A DNA stretch of 64,000 nucleotides from Paenibacillus dauci (GCF_000971985.1 NZ_KQ040798.1:673826-737825), one strand, 5' to 3'. Shown: positions 35,761 to 44,816, numbered from the stretch's first letter. Notes: generated from the letters alone by a model not told the origin. Made by a program: numbers and translations.

Positions 35761-36591
35761 TTAACGACGGGTAACGCCATACCGCTCGGATAATGCTTCA
35801 CCCAGAATATTGAAAGTAATTACCACAATCAGAATCAAAATTCCCGGATAAATCATCAGTTCCGGATGGCTGCGGATATAACTGGTACCTTCATGAATCA
35901 TTGCACCCCACTCCGCATTGGGTGGCTGAACACCAAGTCCCAAAAAGGACAGCGCCGATATATCCATAATCGCCCAACCCATTTCCAGTGTGCCGATTAC
36001 GATGATCGGACGCTGCACATTAGGGATAATATGACGACGGATAATTTTCCAGGAAGACGATCCGCTGATCCGGGCTGCCGCGATAAAATGGCGCTCTTTG
36101 AGACTGACAACCATATTCCGGCAGATCCGTGCATAATATACCCACTGCACCAGCATCAATGCCAGCAATACCTGCATCAGTCCCGGTCCGAAAATACCAA
36201 CGATCCCCAGTACCAGTACCAGGTTCGGAAAAGCCATAATTCCTTCGCATAGACGCATCAGTATACTATCTACCCAGCCTCCGATATAACCGGATACCGA
36301 ACCGACCAGAATACCAATCAACAGCGATGACAGGAAAATCATCGTCGCAAACCCGAGTGAAATCCTGGCTCCATACAGCAATCTGGTCAGATTGTCACGA
36401 CCCAGATGATCGGTTCCCAGCCAATGATCCATCGATGGACCTTTGAGCTTTTGCAGCAGATCCACCTTGATCGGACTATGGGGAGCGATCCATGGTGCCA
36501 GCAGGGCAACAATGAAAAATAACGCTATAATGATCGAGCAGATCAGGATGGCGTACTGCCCCCTGAATGCCGACCGCCATGTATGGATCAA
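35761..36591 (-). CDS. nikC: metal/peptide ABC importer permease (NikC type)
   Basis: A 276-residue permease with six helices. HWLGTDHLGRDNLTRLLYGARISL (about 56-79) is the DppC/NikC family signature and the EAA loop is AARISGSSSWKIIRRHIIPN. It overlaps nikB by 4 bp (ATGA). Confidence 0.9.
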   Translation of the reverse strand: MIHTWRSAFRGQYAILICSIIIALFFIVALLAPWIAPHSPIKVDLLQKLKGPSMDHWLGTDHLGRDNLTRLLYGARISLGFATMIFLSSLLIGILVGSVSGYIGGWVDSILMRLCEGIMAFPNLVLVLGIVGIFGPGLMQVLLALMLVQWVYYARICRNMVVSLKERHFIAAARISGSSSWKIIRRHIIPNVQRPIIVIGTLEMGWAIMDISALSFLGLGVQPPNAEWGAMIHEGTSYIRSHPELMIYPGILILIVVITFNILGEALSERYGVTRR

Positions 36592-37532
36592 TGCTCCGCC
36601 CGTCCTTTCGATGAGATTCGCGGGTCCATATACAGCTGCACCAGATCAACGAGCAGATTGCAGAGAATAAACAGACAGGCCGCAAAAAATACATAACACT
36701 GAATCACGGGAATATCCCGATTAAATATTGCATCCACAAAATATCGCCCAAATCCCGGCCAGGAAAAAACCTGCTCCACGATAATGGTACCGGTCAGCAG
36801 CTTGCCCAGATTAATCCCCATGCCGCTGATCAGCGGCATCATGGACATTCGCAGCACATGCTTGAGCATAATCATCCGTTCACGGAGTCCCCGTACCCGC
36901 GCATACTGCACATAGGTCTGCTGCATCTGCTCCAACACACTCGTACGCAGTAGACGCGTGTAGACAGCGATCAGTACGAGCGACAGAGTAATGACCGGCA
37001 GCACCAGATTCTGCCATGTTCCGCGCCCTTCCACAGGCAGCCAATCCAGCTTGACCGAGAAAAAGAAGATCAGCAGATACCCAAGCCAGAACTGCGGCAT
37101 CGATGCGCCCAGATAAGAGATACAGCGGCTCAGCATATCGATCCAGCTATTCCGGTATACCGCAGCTGCGATACCCAGCGGAATGCTGACTACGGCCGCG
37201 AACAACATGCTCCACAATGCCAGCTCCACGGTCGCCGGCAGTCTTGCCGCTACTTCTGTCCACACCGGCTGATTGGTGAGATAGGATGTGCCAAAGTCGA
37301 GCGTAGCCATCCTGCCGATCATATGCAGATACTGGGTAAGCAGCGGCTGATCCAGTCCAAACTCATGACGCTTCTGCTCCAGCACTTCCTCTGTCGGGTA
37401 GATATGAGCAGCCGTCAGATAAGCTTCTGCCGGATCGACCGGTGAAATATGAATCAATGCGAACATAACGAGTGTCGCTACGAAAATGATTGGAATAACC
37501 GAAAGCATCCGTTTACCAATATAACCGATCAC
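36588..37532 (-). CDS. nikB: metal/peptide ABC importer permease (NikB type)
   Basis: A 314-residue permease with six helices. The N-terminal block RMLSVIPIIFVATLVMFALIHISPVDPAEAY is typical of DppB/NikB proteins, as is YARVRGLRERMIMLKHVLRMSMMPLIS (EAA region, about 212-240). It follows nikA by 43 bp. Confidence 0.9.
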   Translation of the reverse strand: MIGYIGKRMLSVIPIIFVATLVMFALIHISPVDPAEAYLTAAHIYPTEEVLEQKRHEFGLDQPLLTQYLHMIGRMATLDFGTSYLTNQPVWTEVAARLPATVELALWSMLFAAVVSIPLGIAAAVYRNSWIDMLSRCISYLGASMPQFWLGYLLIFFFSVKLDWLPVEGRGTWQNLVLPVITLSLVLIAVYTRLLRTSVLEQMQQTYVQYARVRGLRERMIMLKHVLRMSMMPLISGMGINLGKLLTGTIIVEQVFSWPGFGRYFVDAIFNRDIPVIQCYVFFAACLFILCNLLVDLVQLYMDPRISSKGRAEH

Positions 37533-37575
37533 TGACCTTCCCCCCTTCAGTCAACGATACGGACCTGACTGTTAT

Positions 37576-39210
37576 TTAAGGCTTCGTTACCTGAATACCC
37601 TCGAACGGATTATCATCACGGCTCGCCGGGAATTCAAAATGCGCAATTTTCTGTTGATAGACTGCCGTTTTCTTGATATAGGAGATCGGGATGATTGCCG
37701 ATTGCTCCTGCAGTGTAGTCAGAATAGAGCGATACAGTTCCTGGCGCTTGGTCTCGTCTGTAGAGGACAATGCCTGACGAACCTGCTCGTCCAGCTGTTT
37801 TTTCGTCGGAATGGCACTCAGTGTCTCCGAGATTCCGAAGCCCGAACTGGCAACTACATTAATAAAGGAATGCGGATCATACGGTGCACCATAGTTGTAC
37901 CAGAAATACAAATCAAAATCATTGGCTTTGAGACGCTTGATCTGTACAGTCAGTTCCAGACCTGTCAGATTCACCTTCACGCCCAGCTCGCCCCATTCAG
38001 CCTGAATGGTCTCTGCCATCGCTTTTTGAATCGGATCGGTTTTGTCAAAAATCATATCGAATTCCAGCGGCTGACCATCTTTCTCACGTACGGTACCGCC
38101 TGCTGGAAGTTTCCAGCCTGCTTCATCCAGCAATGCTTTGGACTGCTCTACATTGTATGGAATCGGCTTCAGATCGACGTTGGTATACGGATAGTTTTTG
38201 GACAAGACGGAATCGGCTGGTTCTTCAAGTCCGGAAGTGATTCCTTGTACCATCGCCTGCTTGTTAAATCCTTCGTGAAGAGCCATGCGCACCCGAACAT
38301 CTGCCAGCTTGGGATTGGAAGAGTTCAGCAGCAGACTGCGTGTACCGACCGGATCGGACAATTGAGTGACATACTTATCATTTTCACGAAGCTGCTGGAA
38401 CGCATCCAGACTGATCACGCCTTCACCGTAGATCAGGTCCAGTTCACCTTTTTCAAAAGCGGCTACACGGGTCTCGGCATCAGGGATGATTTTGACAGTA
38501 ACCTGATCGATCGCCGGAGCAGTACCCCAGTAATTCGGGTTGCGCTTGAACACAGCATATTCATCCTGTTTGTAATCAGCGAGCATCCATGGGCCTGTGC
38601 CCACTGCTGCTTTGACTCCTTCGGATGTATCACCGTTATCCGGGAATCCGGCTTCACCCAGGAAGCGGAACGGACGGACTACCGACAGATCCTGCAGTAC
38701 CGGATAATATGGTTCGGTCAATGTCAGACGGAACGTATGATCATCTACGACTTCGGTTTTGTCGATCACACTTACGATACCGAGCCAGCTGTGTGTATCC
38801 TTGTGCTTCATTACAGCATCAAAGTTTTTTTTCACAACTTCGGCATTAAAATCGCTGCCATCGGAGAACTTCACGTTTTGGCGAAGCTTGAATGTATATA
38901 CTTTGCCATCTTTTGATATTTTCCATGATTCGGCCAGTGCAGGTTCCAGCTTGCCGCCTTTTTCATAACTAACAAGAGGCTCATAGATCATTGACTGCGC
39001 GAACAATTGCGACGGATTGTATGTATGAGGATTCATGGTACCGATATCCCGAGGCCATGACATGGTAATCGATTTGGCAGAAGCTGCCGGATCGGAAGCG
39101 CTGGATGATGCGGTGTTGTTGCCTGTATTACTGCAGCCTGCGAGCAGAAGCAGTACAGCCAGTAATGTTGCCAATACCGGAATAGCAGACCTTTGACGTT
39201 GATATGACAT
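37576..39210 (-). CDS. nikA: NikA-like metal-binding lipoprotein
   Basis: A 544-residue SBP family 5 lipoprotein (lipobox LLAGC near residue 26). Beyond the general oligopeptide-binding fold, several blocks are close to E. coli NikA: RPFRFLGEAGFPDNG...GTGPW, NYWGTAPAIDQVTVKIIPD, LIYGEGVISLDAFQQL, ETIQAEWGELGVKV and NYGAPYDPHSF. NikA-type proteins bind nickel or metal-chelator complexes. I chose the ATG at 39210 because the signal peptide starts there; the frame continues upstream to 39297. A Fur box lies 29 bp upstream, which points to iron-responsive control and perhaps a metallophore complex as cargo. Confidence 0.9.
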   Translation of the reverse strand: MSYQRQRSAIPVLATLLAVLLLLAGCSNTGNNTASSSASDPAASAKSITMSWPRDIGTMNPHTYNPSQLFAQSMIYEPLVSYEKGGKLEPALAESWKISKDGKVYTFKLRQNVKFSDGSDFNAEVVKKNFDAVMKHKDTHSWLGIVSVIDKTEVVDDHTFRLTLTEPYYPVLQDLSVVRPFRFLGEAGFPDNGDTSEGVKAAVGTGPWMLADYKQDEYAVFKRNPNYWGTAPAIDQVTVKIIPDAETRVAAFEKGELDLIYGEGVISLDAFQQLRENDKYVTQLSDPVGTRSLLLNSSNPKLADVRVRMALHEGFNKQAMVQGITSGLEEPADSVLSKNYPYTNVDLKPIPYNVEQSKALLDEAGWKLPAGGTVREKDGQPLEFDMIFDKTDPIQKAMAETIQAEWGELGVKVNLTGLELTVQIKRLKANDFDLYFWYNYGAPYDPHSFINVVASSGFGISETLSAIPTKKQLDEQVRQALSSTDETKRQELYRSILTTLQEQSAIIPISYIKKTAVYQQKIAHFEFPASRDDNPFEGIQVTKP

Positions 39211-39238
39211 AAATGATATAACCCCTTTTCCCTTTTGA

Positions 39239-39253
39239 TGATAATGATTATCA
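39239..39253 (-). promoter_or_regulatory. Fur box
   Basis: TGATAATGATTATCA is a perfect 7-1-7 palindrome and matches the Bacillus Fur consensus TGATAATNATTATCA at every position, as opposed to PerR (TTATAATNATTATAA) or Zur (TCGTAATNATTACGA). It sits just downstream of the -10 of the nik-like operon promoter. Confidence 0.9.
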
Positions 39254-39265
39254 TATTCATTCCTT

Positions 39266-39294
39266 AGAATAGGTAGGAGTCGATCTTTTGTCAA
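39266..39294 (-). promoter_or_regulatory. sigma-A-like promoter of nik-like operon
   Basis: On the minus strand: -35 TTGACA (39289-39294), 17-bp spacer, -10 TATTCT (39266-39271). The Fur box begins 12 bp further downstream, around the expected +1. Confidence 0.75.
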
Positions 39295-39366
39295 CAAAAA
39301 TCGCTATTTTTCGCCTTTCTGCTGTAAATAAGTAGACAAATGGTGTTTTATATCTTATTTATACAA

Positions 39367-39404
39367 ATAGAAGTCTGTTCCTCTTGCACGGAACAGACTT
39401 CTAT
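39367..39404. terminator. hairpin, possible terminator
   Basis: Perfect 15-bp stem ATAGAAGTCTGTTCC / GGAACAGACTTCTAT with an 8-nt loop. The T-run is weak on both strands. It lies 110 bp after the nucleoside phosphorylase stop in the minus direction. Confidence 0.6.
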
Positions 39405-39514
39405 GATGCTTCCTGACTGCATAGCAGCTACAGTAAACTGCTGTACAGTCAGGTTATTCATGTACAACACTTGGTAAATGGCTGCATTACAGCTAAACCA
39501 GGCTCTGATATAGC

Positions 39515-40246
39515 TTAGACTTCGCGCTTGGCTAGCGTCACGACAGCCGTAATCGCTGCCTGGATCTCGCGCTGTACCGCATCGGCTACCACGTTGGTAT
39601 TTGGATCATATTCGGCAGCCAGATCGGCATCCGCATAACCATCCAGTGCCACAATCGCACCTGCGCGCACGCCGCGCAGGGATGCAATAATGTACAGTGC
39701 CGAGATCTCCATCTCTACTGCAAGCGCACCTGCCTGCTTGAACTTTTGGTGAGGGAATTCTTCGACGCCGTTAAAGAACACATCCAGCGTCACCGTGATG
39801 CCTTTTTGCACAATGCCTTCGCTCTGACGGGCTGCCTGATACAGCGCTTCAACAATCTCGCTGTCTGCTACAGCAGGAAAAGCCTCCGGTACGAGCTGAC
39901 GGGTCAGTCCATCTGTACGCACAGCAGCAGTGCTGACGATCAGACTTCCTGCCGGATGATCAGCCGAATACGAACCGGCTGTACCGACGCGGATCAGCGT
40001 CTTCACGCCTGCACGAATCAGTTCCTCAAAGCATACCGCTGCTCCCGGCGAACCGACGCCATGACTGACGACAGCCATTTCTACGCCATCTCTGGTACCG
40101 ACAAAGCTGCGGTATTCCCGGCTGAATGCCAGTTCCCGCGGATTGTCCAGCTGGGCAGCAATTCCTGCTGCTCGTTTCGGATCACCGCAGACAATAGCAT
40201 ATTCCGGAATATCTTCACTGTTCACTTGCAAAATAGGCATCAACAT
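39515..40246 (-). CDS. nucleoside phosphorylase (uridine/purine type)
   Basis: A 243-residue PNP/UDP-family enzyme that splits nucleosides with phosphate into base and sugar-1-phosphate. Blocks: YAIVCGDPKRA (phosphate site, about 17-27), SHGVGSPGAAVCFEEL, RVGTAGSY, and LAVEMEISALY with the ribose-binding Met-Glu pair. The family cannot be split into uridine or purine specificity by eye; the hexameric NP-I class fits. AAGGAG lies 13 bp from the first ATG. It follows the AAA ATPase gene by 89 bp on the same strand, so it may be part of the RNA-repair unit. Confidence 0.88.
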   Translation of the reverse strand: MLMPILQVNSEDIPEYAIVCGDPKRAAGIAAQLDNPRELAFSREYRSFVGTRDGVEMAVVSHGVGSPGAAVCFEELIRAGVKTLIRVGTAGSYSADHPAGSLIVSTAAVRTDGLTRQLVPEAFPAVADSEIVEALYQAARQSEGIVQKGITVTLDVFFNGVEEFPHQKFKQAGALAVEMEISALYIIASLRGVRAGAIVALDGYADADLAAEYDPNTNVVADAVQREIQAAITAVVTLAKREV

Positions 40247-40335
40247 GGGCTTGATCGAACTCCTTTTTTATCCATTTCCGTTCATTATACCAGCGGCAGC
40301 GAATTTCTCCCAGCCCTGGTTCAATCTTCACGGAA

Positions 40336-41661
40336 TCAGAAATGAAAGCCGACGCGTCCATCGCTATTGTGCAGCCAGACCCCTTTACGACTCTTGTCCA
40401 GCTCGCCGCGCAGTCCCTGAATAACTTCGCGCATATCGAGGCGGCCTTCTTCATGCCAGCGCAGTGCTGCCGAGACGTACAGTTCACCCAGCTGGGCAAA
40501 AGTAAATCCTTCAGTCAGGCGTGCTGCTTCGACTACCACTTCGTCACCGGCAAATTCATGCAGCCGTTTGCGGCGGAAGTACTCCAGACGCAGATCTTCA
40601 TTCGGCAGATTGATCTCGTACGCACGATCGAATCGTCCGGCTCGGTTCATTAGACCCGGATCGATTTTCTCCGGATAGTTGGTTGTGCCGATCAGGAAAA
40701 TACCTTCCTTGGATGTCGCACCATCCAGTGTATTCAGGAAAAAGGAACGGGACTCGGCAGGCATCGAGTCGATATCCTCGATAACGAGTACCATCGGAGC
40801 CATGCGTCCAGCGGCTTCGAATACTTCTTCAATCGACTCGCTGTTCGTATACTCGGTGATCTGCCAGTAGGCGACTGGTCCGGGTACACTGCCTGCTATT
40901 GATTTGACGAGTGTTGTTTTACCGTTGCCAGGATGACCATAGAGCAGGATTCCACGCTTGTAAGGTACATCATACTTTTTGTAAAAGCCCCGATCTTCGG
41001 CAAAGAAACGATCCAGCGAGCGGTAAATGTCCTGCTTGATCTCGGACGGCATAATGACATCGTCACGGGAGACTGCCCGGCTGACCGGCTCCAGCTGGCG
41101 GTTGATACCATGTCTTCCATCTGTAAATACGGTTACCCGTCGCAAACTCTGTTCCCGCTGGCGAATACGTACTTCACCGAGAAATGCGAGCAATGCTTCA
41201 TCGCTGACCGCAAATACCAGATCATCGTTGCTGATCCCATGATCACGGAAAACCGGCATCCGCGCCATGGCCACCCCTGCTTCCGGATAGGCAAATACAT
41301 TATTTTTCATGGAACGGTGTACGCCATAATCCGGCTCTGGCTTGTCTCCGTCGTACACAAAAGTCCATTCTTCCAGGCGATCATAAATGCGAATCACATG
41401 CTCCACGCCTGCTTTGCCGGAACGCAGATCATCTTCCAACAGGTCCCAGTATTCAATATTCGGATCATCACTGGAATACAGACGATATTCCACACCATAA
41501 CGTTCCTGCAGCTTCGTAGCGATTCCCTGAATTACACGCGCATAGTCCGCGTATTGGGAAGGCATACCTTTTTCTTCTTTGTTATATACAATCACTGCAG
41601 GGTCCTGTTTGGTTGCGGCCGCCTGCAGCGACTCTTCTTGAGTAGGGTAGATAGAATCCAA
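40336..41661 (-). CDS. AAA+ ATPase
   Basis: A 441-residue protein. The N-terminal ~200 residues match no domain I know. The AAA core has Walker A GHPGNGKT (about 244-251), Walker [10 protein letters not shown] (about 290-298), sensor-1 [13 protein letters not shown] and arginine finger MNRAGRFDR. It resembles the BCS1/katanin-like classic AAA branch. It sits 126 bp downstream of rtcB on the same strand. AAA proteins can remodel protein or RNP complexes; a role with the RNA ligase is inference from context only. Confidence 0.85.
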   Translation of the reverse strand: MDSIYPTQEESLQAAATKQDPAVIVYNKEEKGMPSQYADYARVIQGIATKLQERYGVEYRLYSSDDPNIEYWDLLEDDLRSGKAGVEHVIRIYDRLEEWTFVYDGDKPEPDYGVHRSMKNNVFAYPEAGVAMARMPVFRDHGISNDDLVFAVSDEALLAFLGEVRIRQREQSLRRVTVFTDGRHGINRQLEPVSRAVSRDDVIMPSEIKQDIYRSLDRFFAEDRGFYKKYDVPYKRGILLYGHPGNGKTTLVKSIAGSVPGPVAYWQITEYTNSESIEEVFEAAGRMAPMVLVIEDIDSMPAESRSFFLNTLDGATSKEGIFLIGTTNYPEKIDPGLMNRAGRFDRAYEINLPNEDLRLEYFRRKRLHEFAGDEVVVEAARLTEGFTFAQLGELYVSAALRWHEEGRLDMREVIQGLRGELDKSRKGVWLHNSDGRVGFHF

Positions 41662-41787
41662 TCCGTTATCCTCCTTTGGATATCTTATATAAAATGGTAG
41701 TTTTTTTATTCATTACAACTCATATTCTCTATTTCAATTATACGCTTTTATCCATCAAACAGGTAATTGCAGTCAATTGGAATCGAT

Positions 41788-43218
41788 TTAATTGGTGCCT
41801 TTGATGGCTGCGAGCGGCTGACATTTGGCGACTACAGCAGCCAGTCCTGCTCCGGTAACACTCTCGATGATCTGATCCACATCTTTATAGGCTTGCGGCG
41901 ACTCATCCAGAATACTTTCCAGTGAGCGTTGGTTCACTACGATCTCGTCATCTGTTCCTACTTTCATCGAGCTGGCGAATTCATCGACTTTGACCAGACG
42001 TTTGGTAGCGGAGCGGGAACGCGCCCGTCCTGCGCCGTGGCAGATCGAGTAATAATTGTCTTCTCCACCCGGCAGACCAACCATGATATAAGACGAAGTC
42101 CCCATCGAGCCGGGGATCAGTGCCGGATGTCCGGTCTCCATATACGGCTTGGGATTGCCGGGATGTCCGGCTGGCAGCGCACGGGTCGCTCCTTTGCGAT
42201 GGACGAATACCGTATCTTCTCCGCGATATTCCGACCAGGCATAGTTATGCATCAGATCGTACAACGTACGCAGTTCACACTGGCTACCGAATACATCACG
42301 GAAAGCCTCCCGAACTGCATAGGCGATCAGATGACGATTCACAGTCGCATAATTAAGCGCCGAATACATCAGATTCACATAATGTCGTGCTTCCGGATGC
42401 GAGAGTGGCAGGAAAGCCAGCTTCGGATCAGCCGTTCCGAGTCCCAATCGGTGCATCGCTGCGATCATCGCCGGATTGCTCTCCTGGCTGATCCCGCCGC
42501 CCCATGACCGGGAACCGGAGTGGATCATGACGACGATCTGGCCATCATACATGCCCCATGCCTCAGCGATCGCACGATTCTCCTCTGCAATCTCCAGCGT
42601 CTGAATCTCTGCAAAATGATTGCCGCCGCCCAGGGTACCCAGCTGTCGGTGACCGCGATGCCAGGCACGATCGCTGACATTGTTCAGTACATTCTCATCA
42701 AATTTGAAGCGGCTTTCTTCTACATGGGTCAAGGAAGTTGATTTCTTGGGAGTGTAGCTATCCGGAACATATTTGCCCTGCAATCCATGCAGCCCTTTGC
42801 TGACCACATTTTCAAGACGCAGATCGGAGAAATGACCTCGCTGCTGGGATTCCATCGGCAGGTATTTCTCAATGGTTTTGACCAGCTTGCGGCGTAGTTT
42901 GACCTCTTTGAGATCATCGCGGTGCAGATTGGTCAGATGCACACGCATCCCACAGCCGATATCGCTACCGACGATAGAAGGCGATACATAGCCTTCTTCT
43001 CCGTCCCATACAGCAGTCGTTCCGATGCAGGTGCCGACACCCACATGCACATCGGGAGTGTAGCCCATATAACGGATGCCGGGAATTTGTAGATTGTTAT
43101 TGGCCATAGCAAATACTTTGTAGTCCAGACCGGCAAACAGCTCCGAGTTGGCATAGACATTCACGTCACCTGCCGGAAGTTTGACCTGGTGAATATAAGG
43201 ATTATTGTTCGATATCAT
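41788..43218 (-). CDS. rtcB: RtcB-type RNA ligase
   Basis: A 476-residue GTP- and Mn2+-dependent ligase that joins 2',3'-cyclic phosphate or 3'-phosphate RNA ends to 5'-OH ends. Metal and active-site blocks are visible: VGSDIGCGMR (about 83-92), GTLGGGNHFAEI, MIHSGSRSWG, and the histidine that forms the GMP adduct in CHGAGRARSR. Length fits the family. It follows the nucleotidyltransferase gene by 38 bp, and no RtcA cyclase or archease is in the window. Confidence 0.95.
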   Translation of the reverse strand: MISNNNPYIHQVKLPAGDVNVYANSELFAGLDYKVFAMANNNLQIPGIRYMGYTPDVHVGVGTCIGTTAVWDGEEGYVSPSIVGSDIGCGMRVHLTNLHRDDLKEVKLRRKLVKTIEKYLPMESQQRGHFSDLRLENVVSKGLHGLQGKYVPDSYTPKKSTSLTHVEESRFKFDENVLNNVSDRAWHRGHRQLGTLGGGNHFAEIQTLEIAEENRAIAEAWGMYDGQIVVMIHSGSRSWGGGISQESNPAMIAAMHRLGLGTADPKLAFLPLSHPEARHYVNLMYSALNYATVNRHLIAYAVREAFRDVFGSQCELRTLYDLMHNYAWSEYRGEDTVFVHRKGATRALPAGHPGNPKPYMETGHPALIPGSMGTSSYIMVGLPGGEDNYYSICHGAGRARSRSATKRLVKVDEFASSMKVGTDDEIVVNQRSLESILDESPQAYKDVDQIIESVTGAGLAAVVAKCQPLAAIKGTN

Positions 43219-43256
43219 AAAAGGTTTAAACCTCTTTCGTATAAAATAATGACTTC

Positions 43257-44045
43257 TTATGACCAGACCTGTCGCAACGTATCGCGGAACAGTTGGTCGA
43301 GTGTATGATCCAGATTCTGCTGCGAAGCAGGATGCTTGGATGCTTTGATTTCCAGATCGGCAATAGCCGTCTCCAAATAGTTGTGGATGGATGAAATTGG
43401 CGATTCCAGATTCAGTTCTTCTCCTGCCATTTTGCGCTCCAGCAGATGGTTGATATCCTGACGAAGTTGTCCTTCAGGCAGCAGTTCTGCAACCAGCTGC
43501 TGAAATCCCATCGGTGGCATAGTGCCTTTTTGTTCGATCCAGTAGCAGGCGAGAATCGGACGCAGTACATAAAAGTACTTTTTGATCCGAATATTCTCTC
43601 CCTGCAAATATCCACGGAAATTGCCTTTGGCCATATTCAGGTAGTGATACATGCAGGATCGCGGCGAAAATCCCAGTGGTGACATGGCACGAATCTGTTC
43701 GGCCAGTGGGTACGATTCGCTGTATATCATCGGTGAATGCAGCCACTCCAGCAGTGGTGGATTGGATTTGCGAAATAAATTAAGTGCTTTGACCAGATCC
43801 CAACCGTTGATATCCAGCTGGTCACTGATCGGATATTCGATGACGTCTCTACGTTCAAAGATGGACAGGTACCATTCTGGTGGATGCACATATATGAACC
43901 GCACATCATAGTCGCTATCCTGGGAAGGGAATCCCCATGCCCGACTGCCTGATTCAGAGGCATACAAAATTTTGACCTGCTGCTCCTCTTCGATTCTTTT
44001 CAGTTCATTTTGAATGGTCTGTGTGATCTCCTGGCTGACTTGCAT
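43257..44045 (-). CDS. nucleotidyltransferase (COG3541/YcgL-like)
   Basis: A 262-residue protein with a minimal nucleotidyltransferase domain. SGSRAWGFPSQDSDYDVRFIY (about 34-54) holds the GS motif and the D-x-D metal pair. The C-terminal half is helical, as in DUF-type partner domains of this family. Start at 44045 is set by AAAGGAG; an upstream in-frame ATG at 44087 lacks a site. The family often neighbours rtcB in Firmicutes, so a role in end repair or RNA modification is plausible but unproven. Confidence 0.85.
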   Translation of the reverse strand: MQVSQEITQTIQNELKRIEEEQQVKILYASESGSRAWGFPSQDSDYDVRFIYVHPPEWYLSIFERRDVIEYPISDQLDINGWDLVKALNLFRKSNPPLLEWLHSPMIYSESYPLAEQIRAMSPLGFSPRSCMYHYLNMAKGNFRGYLQGENIRIKKYFYVLRPILACYWIEQKGTMPPMGFQQLVAELLPEGQLRQDINHLLERKMAGEELNLESPISSIHNYLETAIADLEIKASKHPASQQNLDHTLDQLFRDTLRQVWS

Positions 44046-44216
44046 AGGTATCACTCCTTTGTCGTAGTGTATTTTTGGGTATGCCACGCTAACAGATGTC
44101 GCTGTGCCATACTACTATTGATTCTATGAATTCGACGTATTCTCGTCCGATTTTGTATACATCCGGCGTATTCTCATCCGGTCTATGATGTAGCGAGATT
44201 ACGAATACCAATACAG
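44046..44216. promoter_or_regulatory. upstream region of the NTase-rtcB unit with direct repeats
   Basis: Two direct repeats, CGTATTCTCGTCCG (44136-44149) and CGTATTCTCATCCG (44167-44180), differ at one base and are 31 bp apart, about three helical turns. They lie 90-135 bp upstream of the nucleotidyltransferase start and could bind an activator. No sigma-54 type promoter was found. Confidence 0.4.
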
Positions 44217-44249
44217 AAAAGCCGCAGACCCTGAATTACGGTCTGCGGC
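44217..44249 (-). terminator. terminator-like hairpin
   Basis: GCCGCAGACC / GGTCTGCGGC with a 9-nt loop, followed on the minus strand by TTTTCTGT. It lies upstream of the NTase-rtcB unit and insulates it from minus-strand transcription. Confidence 0.75.
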
Positions 44250-44524
44250 TGGTTGGTCGGTAATAACAGGGTACACGCGGGATCAATCATCTGTGCTTCT
44301 CCCCAATTGGTTGGGTTGAGGATTGGAGCATCAACTGATTCATCTGGCGATTATATCTGTTATTCCTACAGCAGCGGTATATGGCAATGATCTTGATAAA
44401 AAGAATCGCGAACCGTATACCGGCTGAATATGAGATTGTCATATTGCAAAGGCTCTGTCGATTGCTTGATCTGCAATAATCCTGCAGATTGGCGAATGTG
44501 GCAGCAGCCGGTTATACGATCCAC
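44250..44524. other. intergenic, no gene seen
   Basis: About 275 bp lying between two terminator hairpins. A 32-codon plus-strand frame exists (from about 44383) but has no ribosome site. No supported feature; a non-coding RNA cannot be excluded. Confidence 0.4.
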
Positions 44525-44560
44525 AAAAGGGACCAGGTACCTGGGTACCTGATCCCTTTT
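44525..44560. terminator. bidirectional terminator
   Basis: AAAAGGGACCAGGTACC pairs with GGTACCTGATCCCTTTT almost perfectly around a 2-nt loop. T-runs flank it on both strands. It ends the small 43-residue gene on the minus strand. Confidence 0.88.
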
Positions 44561-44620
44561 CCAGTCAGCAGTACAGGCATAATATGCCAGTGATTGCTGT
44601 ACGATTCTTTTGACTAAAGA

Positions 44621-44752
44621 TTATGTCGTCCGTAAGAGGTTGGAAAATATGGAGCAAGTATATGGAATTGTCAAAAAGCTGTGCTGGCGAATAGTCTGTC
44701 CAATATAGTGCGTCGTCTGCTGATTCGTAATTTCATTCTTGCCCAGGGTCAT
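44621..44752 (-). CDS. 43-residue small protein, unknown
   Basis: A short gene of 44 codons not seen by length-based ORF finding. The protein starts MTLGKNEITNQQTTHYIGQT and ends SNLLRTT; it is polar with one Cys and matches no family I know. It has full expression signals: AGGGAGG 9 bp before the ATG, a promoter at 44787-44816 (TTGACA, 18-bp spacer, TATCAT) and a strong terminator 60 bp after the stop. It might be a regulatory peptide, toxin component or the leader of a small RNA. Confidence 0.6.
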   Translation of the reverse strand: MTLGKNEITNQQTTHYIGQTIRQHSFLTIPYTCSIFSNLLRTT

Positions 44753-44786
44753 AATTTCCAACCTCCCTTCTTGTTAATATGTCTTA

Positions 44787-44816
44787 ATGATAACTACACA
44801 AATTTCCAATTGTCAA
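44787..44816 (-). promoter_or_regulatory. sigma-A-like promoter of the 43-residue gene
   Basis: Minus strand TTGACA (44811-44816), 18-bp spacer, TATCAT (44787-44792). The leader to the ATG is about 28 nt. Confidence 0.7.

Noticed and set aside
37639-38916. A 425-codon plus-strand frame opposite nikA
   Set aside because: It is antisense to clear NikA-like sequence and shows no domain.
44046-44216. Sigma-54 promoter for the rtcB unit as in E. coli rtcBA
   Set aside because: A TGGCAC is present on the minus strand but without a TTGC at the required spacing, and no RtcR gene is near.
44383-44481. A 32-codon plus-strand frame between two terminators
   Set aside because: No ribosome site precedes its ATG and no promoter is visible.
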